Assembly: GCA_037190175.1 (NCBI GenBank)
Contig: JBBCJM010000163.1
Coordinates: forward strand, 1 to 13,144
Source: JBBCJM01 sp037190175
Lineage (GTDB): Bacteria; Pseudomonadota; Alphaproteobacteria; Rhodobacterales; Rhodobacteraceae
Reading direction: 5' to 3'
Length of the DNA stretch: 13,144 nucleotides
Positions 6,894-12,136 of this stretch are shown in pieces (the first letter of the stretch is position 1; every line of letters begins with the position of its first letter). The notes below the pieces were generated by a model. It did not search any database. It was given only the letters and a program-made list of their open reading frames with translations, and was not told the origin of the DNA. The translations under genes were made by a program, and so were the position numbers.

Positions 6894-7163
6894 ATGGCAC
6901 ACAAGAAAGCTGGCGGTTCGTCGCGCAACGGGCGCGATTCGGCCGGTCGCCGCCTGGGCGTGAAGCTCTTCGGCGGGCAGGACGCGATTCCGGGCAACAT
7001 CATCGTGCGGCAGCGCGGCACCACATGGCACCCGGGCACCGGCGTGGGCATGGGCACGGATCACACGATCTTCGCCACCATCGCCGGCAAGGTGACCTTC
7101 CGCAAGGGCCTCAAGGGACGCACCTTCATTTCGGTCATGCCGAGCGTAGAGGCCGCAGAATAA
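6894..7163 (+). CDS. rpmA: 50S ribosomal protein L27
   Basis: An 89-residue large-subunit protein whose N-terminal tail reaches the peptidyl transferase centre. The start MAHKKAGGSSRNGRDSAGRR and the GTTWHPGTGVGMGTDHTIFA block are diagnostic. There is no N-terminal processed extension of the Firmicute type, and the length is typical. An AAGGAGAG ribosome site lies eight bases or fewer before the ATG. It forms a two-gene operon with rplU and is followed by a strong terminator at 7188-7217. Confidence 0.99.
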   Translation: MAHKKAGGSSRNGRDSAGRRLGVKLFGGQDAIPGNIIVRQRGTTWHPGTGVGMGTDHTIFATIAGKVTFRKGLKGRTFISVMPSVEAAE

Positions 7164-7187
7164 GCCGAACACCCGGTTGAAGATACA

Positions 7188-7225
7188 GGGGGGATCGGCG
7201 GAACGGCCGGTCCCCCCTTCCATTT
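7188..7225 (+). terminator. Intrinsic terminator after rpmA
   Basis: A long hairpin begins 24 bases after the rpmA stop. GGGGGGATCGGC (7188-7199) pairs with GCCGGTCCCCCC (7206-7217), giving 12 pairs with one G-U and a GGAACG loop. TTCCATTTG follows as a broken U-tract. The stem is very stable and should separate rplU-rpmA from the rtcB-like gene. Confidence 0.75.
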
Positions 7226-7281
7226 GCCCAAGACGGGCGCGCGGGGGCCGGATCCGGGAAATCCATCAGGGACCGCACGCC

Positions 7282-8658
7282 ATGACCGTCACCGGACAAG
7301 ATCTGATCGCGCTCGGGATGCCCCCCGGCCCCGCCTTCGGCGCCGCGCTGGCCGAGGCCAACCGGCTGGGCCTTTCGGGCGAAGATCTGGCCACCTTCGT
7401 CGCCGCCCGCCGGCCCGCGCCGCAGCTGGCCCTGCAGGAGGCGCCCGCGGTGGGCTTCCACCTGGAGCCCGAGACCGAGGCGGAGGAGGTCAACGTCGCC
7501 GCGGTGCGCGCCACCATGGCGGCGCTGATGCGCACCCCCACGCTGGTCGCCGGCGCGGTGATGCCCGATGCCTGCCCCGCGGGGCCCGTGGGGACCATTC
7601 CCGTGGGCGGCGTGGCGGTGGCCGGGAACGCGATCCATCCCGGGATGCATTCCGCCGACATCTGCTGTTCGGTCATGCTGACCGAGTTCGCGGAGGCCCA
7701 GCCCGCGCAACTGCTGGACGCGATCCACGCCGTGAGCCATTTCGGCCCCGGCGCGCGGCGCGATGCGGCGTTCGAATTGCCCGCCGAGATGGAAGAGGCG
7801 TTCCGTGCCAACCCCTTCCTGCGCGACCAGAAGATCCTCGCCTCGGCCCGCAGCCATCTGGGCACGCAGGGCGACGGCAACCATTTCGCCTTCGTCGGCC
7901 GCTCGGCCGCCTCCGGGCGGGTCTGCCTGATCACCAACCACGGCTCGCGCGGGCCGGGGGCGGGGCTCTATGCCGCCGGAATGCGGGTGGCCGAACGCTT
8001 CCGCCGCGAGTTGTCGCCCGCCACGCTGCCGGTCAACGCCTGGATCCCCGCCGACACCCCCGAGGGCCGCGCCTATTGGCAGGCGCTGCAACTGATGCGC
8101 CAGTGGACCAAGCTGAGCCATACGGTGCTGCACGATGCCGCGGCGGCCGGGGCGCGGCTGCGTGACCGGCTGTGGAACGAACACAACTTCGTCTTCCGCC
8201 GCGGGGATCGCTATTTCCATGCCAAGGGCGCGACCCCGGTGGCGGCCGATTTCCTGCCCGACAGCGCGGGCATCCAGATCGTGCCGATGAACATGGCCGA
8301 GCCGGTGCTCTTGATCCGTGCGGGGGCGAATGGCGCGGGCTTGGGCTTCGCGCCCCATGGCGCCGGGCGCAACCTGTCGCGCCGCGGGCACCTGCGGGCG
8401 CTGGGGGATGCGACGGAGGCGGCGGTGCTGGCGCGCGAGACCGAAGGCCTCGACGTGCGGTTCTTCTGCGGCCATCCCGACCTTTCCGAACTGCCCTCGG
8501 CCTACAAGCCGGCGGCGACCGTACGGGGGCAGATGGCGCGCTTCGGCCTGGCCGAGGTGGTGGACGAGATCCACCCCCACGGCTCGATCATGGCCGGCGA
8601 CTGGGAGCGCGACGCGCCCTGGCGCCGCCGTCTGGCGGCGAAGGAGGCGCGGCGATGA
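7282..8658 (+). CDS. RtcB-family RNA ligase-like protein, divergent
   Basis: A 458-residue protein related to RtcB, the Mn/GTP-dependent 3'-phosphate RNA ligase. The RtcB landmarks are present in order: MPDACPAGPVGT (94-105, usually MPD-x-H-x-G), DICCS (126-130, usually DIGCG, keeping the metal ligands D126 and C129), GTQGDGNHF (194-202, H201), HGSRG (220-224, H220), EHNF (300-303, H301), and HGAGRNLSR (359-367). H359 in the last block corresponds to the histidine that is guanylylated in RtcB. All catalytic positions therefore appear kept, but flanking motif residues differ from canonical RtcB. The start at 7282 follows CAGGGA about 11 bases upstream; homology fits this start. The gene stands after the rpmA terminator with no rtcA, rtcR or archease gene nearby. 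The RNA substrate is unknown; a repair or tRNA-healing role is an inference. Confidence 0.88.
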   Translation: MTVTGQDLIALGMPPGPAFGAALAEANRLGLSGEDLATFVAARRPAPQLALQEAPAVGFHLEPETEAEEVNVAAVRATMAALMRTPTLVAGAVMPDACPAGPVGTIPVGGVAVAGNAIHPGMHSADICCSVMLTEFAEAQPAQLLDAIHAVSHFGPGARRDAAFELPAEMEEAFRANPFLRDQKILASARSHLGTQGDGNHFAFVGRSAASGRVCLITNHGSRGPGAGLYAAGMRVAERFRRELSPATLPVNAWIPADTPEGRAYWQALQLMRQWTKLSHTVLHDAAAAGARLRDRLWNEHNFVFRRGDRYFHAKGATPVAADFLPDSAGIQIVPMNMAEPVLLIRAGANGAGLGFAPHGAGRNLSRRGHLRALGDATEAAVLARETEGLDVRFFCGHPDLSELPSAYKPAATVRGQMARFGLAEVVDEIHPHGSIMAGDWERDAPWRRRLAAKEARR

Positions 8659-8686
8659 CCTTCGTCTCTCAACAATATCGTCACCC

Positions 8687-8767
8687 TCCTGCCGCAAGCC
8701 TGTGGCAGGACGCGAAATACGCCCCATCTTGGGGAAAGGCGCCGCGCGGGGAGGAACGCCCGGCGCC
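8687..8767 (+). promoter_or_regulatory. Three tandem hairpins between rtcB-like gene and GNAT 1
   Basis: Three stem-loops occur in series. The first is TCCTGCCGCA (8687-8696) with TGTGGCAGGA (8701-8710), ten pairs with one G-U, loop AGCC. The second is CCCCA (8722-8726) with TGGGG (8730-8734), loop TCT. The third is GGCGCCG (8738-8744) with CGGCGCC (8761-8767), possibly extended by GCG/CGC around a GGGAGGAA loop. None is followed by a U-run. They end 12 bases before the strong AAGGAGG of the next gene, so a leader or processing role is plausible. I recognise no known riboswitch class. Confidence 0.5.
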
Positions 8768-8792
8768 CGGGATGTCTGCAAGGAGGACAGTC

Positions 8793-9341
8793 ATGACCAT
8801 CGACCTGATCGCCCCGGCCCCCGGCCGAGACGAGATCGCCGCCGGGCGCTTCGTGCTGCGGCCGGTGCGAAGGTCGGATGCCGGGCTGGTGCAGATGTTC
8901 GCGGGCGACCGCCGGGTGGCCGAGGCCACGCGCTCGATCCCCCATCCGCTGCCCCCGGGGGCCTCGGAGGCCTTCGTGGAACGTGCCATGCAGCACGGCG
9001 GCGCGGAAGAGGTCTGGGTGATGGACGGCTCCGTCTCCGGCCTGCCCGAGGTGCTGGGGGTGGTCAGCCTGAAGCGGATGGACCGCGGCCAGTCCGAGAT
9101 CGGCTATTGGGTCGCCCCGGCCTTCTGGAACCTCGGCATCGCGTCCGAGGCGGTGCAGGCGCTGATGGCGGCCAATCCGCAGGGCAACTGCACGGTCTTC
9201 GCCGAGGTGTTCCAGGACAATCCGGGATCCGCCCGGGTGCTGACCAATGCCGGGTTCGAGTATCTGGGCGATGCCGAGAGCTTCTCGGTGGCCCGCAATG
9301 CAAGGGTGCCGACCTGGACCTATCTCAAGCGGCTGAAATGA
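8793..9341 (+). CDS. GNAT acetyltransferase (RimJ/RimL-like)
   Basis: A 182-residue N-acetyltransferase. The GNAT fold is clear from GRFVLRPVRRSDA (18-30, strand 1 and helix 1), the motif A region EIGYWVAPAFWNLGIASEA (102-120) with the acetyl-CoA pyrophosphate loop, and NPGSARVLTNAGF (143-155) of motif B. This arrangement resembles the RimJ/RimL and related protein or small-molecule acetyltransferases. The start is fixed by AAGGAGG (8780-8786), six bases upstream; the same frame is open upstream through the intergenic hairpins but shows no homology there. Its last codons overlap the next GNAT gene by ATGA. In related genomes a GNAT often lies between rpmA and obgE, which suggests, without proof, a link to the translation apparatus. 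The acceptor substrate is unknown. Confidence 0.88.
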   Translation: MTIDLIAPAPGRDEIAAGRFVLRPVRRSDAGLVQMFAGDRRVAEATRSIPHPLPPGASEAFVERAMQHGGAEEVWVMDGSVSGLPEVLGVVSLKRMDRGQSEIGYWVAPAFWNLGIASEAVQALMAANPQGNCTVFAEVFQDNPGSARVLTNAGFEYLGDAESFSVARNARVPTWTYLKRLK

Positions 9342-9841
9342 TCCGCGACGCCGGGCCCGGGGACGCCGGGGCCATCGCCGCGATCTACAACGACGCGGTG
9401 CTGGCCACGACCGCGATCTGGAACGAGGTGACGGTGGATGCCGCCAACCGACGCGACTGGATGGCGGGGCGGCAGGCGGCGGGGTTCCCGGTGCTGGTGG
9501 CCGAGGTGGAGGGGGCGGTGGCCGGCTATGCCTCCTACGGCCCGTTCCGCGCCTTCGACGGCTATCGCGGCACGGTGGAACATTCGGTCTATGTCGCCGG
9601 CCCGATGCGGGGCAGGGGGTTGGCCCGCGCGCTGATGGGGGCGCTGATCGACCGCGCCCGGGCGCAGGGGCTACACGTGATGGTGGCGGGGATCGAGGCC
9701 GGCAACGCGCCCTCCATCGCCCTGCACCGTTCGCTGGGATTCTCCGAACCGCTGGTGCTGCGCGAGGTGGGGCAGAAGTTCGGCCGCTGGCTGGACCTGG
9801 CGCTGATGGAGCTGCGGCTGGACGACCGGCCGTCGCCATGA
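9338..9841 (+). CDS. GNAT acetyltransferase, phosphinothricin/methionine-sulfoximine acetyltransferase type
   Basis: A 167-residue acetyltransferase similar to the bar/pat/MnaT group, which acetylates the amino group of glutamate analogues such as phosphinothricin and methionine sulfoximine or sulfone. Visible marks are IRDAGPGDAGAIAAIYNDAV (2-21), VEHSVYV (80-86, with the E-H pair at 81-82 conserved in the group), the acetyl-CoA loop RGRGLARAL (91-99) and NAPSIALHRSLGF (123-135). The start overlaps the preceding GNAT stop (ATGA, 9338-9341), so the two are probably co-translated. Its stop at 9841 is one base from the stop of the oppositely read antitoxin gene. The family call is good; the exact substrate is inferred from the family. 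Confidence 0.9.
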   Translation: MIRDAGPGDAGAIAAIYNDAVLATTAIWNEVTVDAANRRDWMAGRQAAGFPVLVAEVEGAVAGYASYGPFRAFDGYRGTVEHSVYVAGPMRGRGLARALMGALIDRARAQGLHVMVAGIEAGNAPSIALHRSLGFSEPLVLREVGQKFGRWLDLALMELRLDDRPSP

Positions 9842-9842
9842 G

Positions 9843-10127
9843 TCAGGCCGCCCGCAGGGCGCGAAGGACAGCCTCGGGCTCGCGCTCCAGCACCCGCAAG
9901 AGGGTCAGCGCCGGGCCGCTGATCTCGCGGTGGCCCTGCTCCCACTTGCGATAGCCTGACAGGCTCATCCCCATCAGCGGGGCCATCTCGGCCTGGGTCA
10001 GCCGGGCGCGCTTCCTGATCGCCTTCGGATCGGGCAGATGGTGTTCGACAGACCCTTCCCTTTGCCCCCGCATGAAGGCGGCGGCCTCGCCGGCGGCTTG
10101 GATCAGGTCATCTGCAAGGCGGGACAT
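9843..10127 (-). CDS. XRE-type HTH antitoxin (HigA2/NadS-like)
   Basis: A 94-residue DNA-binding protein. A helix-turn-helix covers about 43-66 (LTQAEMAPLMGMSLSGYRKWEQG), followed by GPALTLLRVLEREPEAVLRAL, the tail typical of HigA2/NadS antitoxins. The N-terminal 35 residues likely wrap the toxin. It is the second gene of the pair, after the toxin, as in higBA systems. Two ATGs are in frame. The one at 10136 overlaps the toxin stop (ATGA) but is only one base from AAGGAGG (10144-10138). The one at 10127 has a ten-base spacer and is preferred; the alternative adds three residues (MTP). It should repress its own promoter through the palindromes at 10471-10491. Confidence 0.88.
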   Translation of the reverse strand: MSRLADDLIQAAGEAAAFMRGQREGSVEHHLPDPKAIRKRARLTQAEMAPLMGMSLSGYRKWEQGHREISGPALTLLRVLEREPEAVLRALRAA

Positions 10128-10144
10128 CGGTGTCATTCCTCCTT
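10128..10144 (-). promoter_or_regulatory. Shine-Dalgarno site that decides the antitoxin start
   Basis: AAGGAGG at 10144-10138 on the minus strand, inside the last codons of the toxin gene. The spacer is one base to the ATG at 10136 but ten bases to the ATG at 10127, so the latter is the likelier start. A strong site here beside a toxin with no such site would favour antitoxin excess. Confidence 0.65.
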
Positions 10145-10462
10145 CGGGATGATCGCGGCAATCGCCCGTTTCAGGGCATTCCGTTCGGCCTCGGTCAGGT
10201 CGTCCTTCTCGTTCTTGGCATAGACCGCGAACAGGAACAGCGGGAAGCGCGCGTTGTGATAGTAGTAGATTACCCTCGCCCCGCCGCTCTTGCCCCGGCC
10301 TTCCAGCGCGATGCGAACCTTGCGCGCGCCGCCGGTGCCCTTGATGAGGTCGCCGGCGGTGGGGTGCAGCGACAGGAAATCCACCACCCTGCGGCGCTCG
10401 TCCTCGGCCAGCAGCTTTTCGGCCCGGCGCAGGTAGGTGGGAAGTTCGACGACCGACTGCAT
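10133..10462 (-). CDS. RelE/HigB2-like mRNA interferase toxin
   Basis: A 109-residue toxin of the RelE superfamily, close in pattern to Vibrio HigB2. The diagnostic core is LHPTAGDLIKGTGGARKVRI (32-51), then GRGKSGGARVIYYY (55-68) and AVYAKNEKDDLTEAE (79-93). Such toxins cut mRNA on the ribosome. Length is typical and no residue of the core seems missing, so it is probably functional. The ATG at 10462 has no Shine-Dalgarno site; the predicted transcript would begin only about four bases earlier, so translation may be leaderless. The stop overlaps a possible antitoxin start by ATGA. The module is read opposite to the surrounding GNAT-obgE genes, which suggests insertion. Confidence 0.9.
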   Translation of the reverse strand: MQSVVELPTYLRRAEKLLAEDERRRVVDFLSLHPTAGDLIKGTGGARKVRIALEGRGKSGGARVIYYYHNARFPLFLFAVYAKNEKDDLTEAERNALKRAIAAIIPKEE

Positions 10463-10470
10463 GGCCACGG

Positions 10471-10501
10471 GGGATATATCCCATTGGGATACTTTTCGCA
10501 A
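10471..10501 (-). promoter_or_regulatory. Promoter with overlapping palindromic operator of the toxin-antitoxin module
   Basis: On the minus strand TTGCGA (10501-10496), a 17-base spacer and TATATC (10478-10473) form a promoter. Two perfect palindromes share one arm and fill it: TATCCCA-T-TGGGATA (10477-10491), lying in the spacer, and GGGATATATCCC (10471-10482), covering the -10. This gives three GGGATA half-sites in about 21 bases. It is the expected place for autorepression by the HTH antitoxin, with conditional cooperativity possible. Start of transcription would be near 10466, four bases before the toxin ATG. Confidence 0.7.
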
Positions 10502-10511
10502 CCCCGCGGGG
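10502..10511. repeat. 10-bp palindrome beside the toxin-antitoxin promoter
   Basis: CCCCGCGGGG, a perfect palindrome directly next to the -35 of the toxin-antitoxin promoter. It may be part of the control region shared with the divergent GNAT-obgE unit or may be chance in GC-rich DNA. Confidence 0.3.
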
Positions 10512-10532
10512 AATTTTGGGACCGGCGCTCTT

Positions 10533-10559
10533 GACCTTTCCGGCCTTGGGGCCAAGGTC
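10533..10559 (+). promoter_or_regulatory. Inverted repeat upstream of GNAT 3
   Basis: GACCTT (10533-10538) pairs with AAGGTC (10554-10559). Inside, GGCC (10542-10545) pairs with GGCC (10550-10553) around TTGG, with a three-base bulge on the left side. It lies 30 bases before the GNAT 3 ATG, which has no clear ribosome site. It could be an operator or a leader hairpin. No convincing promoter for the GNAT-obgE-proB unit was found here. Confidence 0.35.
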
Positions 10560-10589
10560 CCGATCCTGACCCTCCCGCGGCCCTGCCCG

Positions 10590-11114
10590 ATGCCCTTTCC
10601 CCTCGCCATCTCCCCCGGCCTTGCCTTGCGCCCGATGACCCGGGACGATGCCGTGCTGTTCCACGCCCTCGTCACCGACCCGCAGGTGGCGCGGATGCTG
10701 TTCCTGTTTCCCACCGGCTGGAGCCTGGCGGAGGCGGAGGCCTTCCTCGACCTCTGGCAATGGCAGGACCGGCCGGGGTTCCGCCTCGCCATCGAGGCGC
10801 AGGGCGAATGGGCCGGCTGGATCGGCGCCAGCAGCGATGCCGAGCCGGAGGTCTTCTACGCCCTGCGCCCCGCCTTCGCCGGCCGCGGCATCGCGACGGC
10901 CGCGGTCCGGGGGCTGTCGGCCTTCCTCTTCGCCCGCTTCGCGCCGCCCGCCCTCAGGGCCACCGTCTTCACCGACAACCCCGCCTCGGCCCGGGTGCTG
11001 GAGGCCGCTGGCTTCGCCCGGATCGGCGAGGAGATGCATGTGAGCCGCGGAAGGCTTGCGCCCGCGCCGGCCTGGGTCTATCGGCTGGCCAACCCCTCGG
11101 AGCCGCGCTCATGA
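10590..11114 (+). CDS. GNAT acetyltransferase upstream of obgE
   Basis: A 174-residue N-acetyltransferase of the RimJ/RimL-like GNAT group. ALRPMTRDDA (12-21) gives the first strand and helix, EVFYALRPAFAGRGIATAAV (87-106) the motif A acetyl-CoA loop, and FTDNPASARVLEAAGF (127-142) motif B. The open frame extends upstream into the toxin-antitoxin control region, but homology begins at about residue 9 of the start chosen (ATG at 10590). No good Shine-Dalgarno site precedes it, so the start is less certain. The stop overlaps the obgE start by ATGA (11111-11114), which indicates co-translation with the GTPase. Acceptor substrate unknown. It resembles the first GNAT of this window only at fold level. 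Confidence 0.85.
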   Translation: MPFPLAISPGLALRPMTRDDAVLFHALVTDPQVARMLFLFPTGWSLAEAEAFLDLWQWQDRPGFRLAIEAQGEWAGWIGASSDAEPEVFYALRPAFAGRGIATAAVRGLSAFLFARFAPPALRATVFTDNPASARVLEAAGFARIGEEMHVSRGRLAPAPAWVYRLANPSEPRS

Positions 11115-12136
11115 AATTCCTCGACCTGGCCAAGGTCTATATCCGCTCCGGCGGCGGCGGCGCCGGCTGCGCCAGCTTCCGGCGCGAGAAGTTCATCGAG
11201 TTCGGCGGCCCGGACGGCGGCGACGGCGGCAACGGCGGCTCGGTCTGGGCCGAGGCGGCCGAGGGGCTGAACACGCTGATCGACTACCGCTATCAGCAGC
11301 ATTTCTTCGCGAAGAACGGCCAGCCCGGGATGGGCGCGCAGCGCACCGGCAAGTCGGGCGAGGACATCGTGCTGAAGGTGCCGGTGGGGACCGAGATCCT
11401 CGATGAGGATCAGGAGACGCTGATCGCCGACCTGGTGACCCCCGGCCAGCGGGTGCTGTTGGCCCGCGGCGGCAACGGCGGCTGGGGCAACATCCATTTC
11501 AAGTCCTCGACCAATCGCGCGCCCGCCAATGCCAATCCCGGCCAGCCGGGGGTGGAGCGCACCATCTGGCTGCGGCTGAAGCTGATCGCGGATGCGGGGC
11601 TGGTGGGGCTGCCCAACGCCGGCAAGTCGACCTTCCTGGCCGCGGTGTCGAACGCCAAGCCCAAGATCGCCGACTATCCCTTCACCACGCTGGTCCCCGG
11701 GCTGGGGGTGGCGGCGGTGGACGGGCGCGAGTTCGTGATCGCCGACATCCCCGGCCTGATCGAAGGGGCCAGCGAGGGCAGGGGGCTGGGCACCCAGTTC
11801 CTCGCCCATGTCGAACGCTGCGCGGTGCTGTTGCACCTGTTGGACGGCACCTCCTCCACCATCGTGAAGGATTACCGCACCATCGTGGCCGAACTCGAGG
11901 CCTATGACGACCTGCTGGGCGGCAAGCCGCGGGTGCTGGTGCTGAACAAGGCCGACGCGCTGGACCGCGCCACGCTCTCCCGCCGCCGCAAGGCGCTGGA
12001 AAAGGCCAGCGGGGGCGAGGTGCTGGTGATGTCGGGCGCCACCGGGCAGGGGGTGACCGAGGTGCTGCGCGCGCTCTGGGCCCGGATCGCCGCGGCGCGC
12101 GAGGGCGAGGGGGAGGCCGAGCCGTGGAGACCCTGA
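11111..12136 (+). CDS. obgE: Obg GTPase (ribosome assembly)
   Basis: A 341-residue essential GTPase that binds the 50S subunit and links ribosome maturation to growth and stress signalling. The Obg glycine-rich domain fills about 1-158 (SGGGGAGCASFRREKF, then GGPDGGDGGNGGSVW). The G domain follows: G1 GLPNAGKST (166-174), G2 around YPFTTL (189-194), G3 DIPG (212-215), G4 NKAD (279-282), G5 SGA (308-310). The C-terminal tail is short and acidic; the variable OCT domain of some Obg proteins is absent, as is usual in alphaproteobacteria. Start and stop overlap the neighbouring GNAT (ATGA) and proB (TGATG). The neighbourhood rplU-rpmA-obgE is a well-known bacterial arrangement, here interrupted. 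Confidence 0.98.
   Translation: MKFLDLAKVYIRSGGGGAGCASFRREKFIEFGGPDGGDGGNGGSVWAEAAEGLNTLIDYRYQQHFFAKNGQPGMGAQRTGKSGEDIVLKVPVGTEILDEDQETLIADLVTPGQRVLLARGGNGGWGNIHFKSSTNRAPANANPGQPGVERTIWLRLKLIADAGLVGLPNAGKSTFLAAVSNAKPKIADYPFTTLVPGLGVAAVDGREFVIADIPGLIEGASEGRGLGTQFLAHVERCAVLLHLLDGTSSTIVKDYRTIVAELEAYDDLLGGKPRVLVLNKADALDRATLSRRRKALEKASGGEVLVMSGATGQGVTEVLRALWARIAAAREGEGEAEPWRP

Noticed and set aside
8687..8710. Intrinsic terminator for the rtcB-like gene
   Set aside because: The stem is strong but is followed by CGCGAAATACG, not a U-run, on the plus strand. It is therefore listed as a structured element, not as a terminator.
7135..8781. Minus-strand open frame of 548 codons opposite the rtcB-like gene
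   Set aside because: Low-complexity Gly/Arg/His-rich translation opposite a gene with conserved RtcB motifs.
10437..10589. Longer N-terminus for GNAT 3
   Set aside because: The extension would be read through the toxin-antitoxin operator and toxin start and has no GNAT homology.
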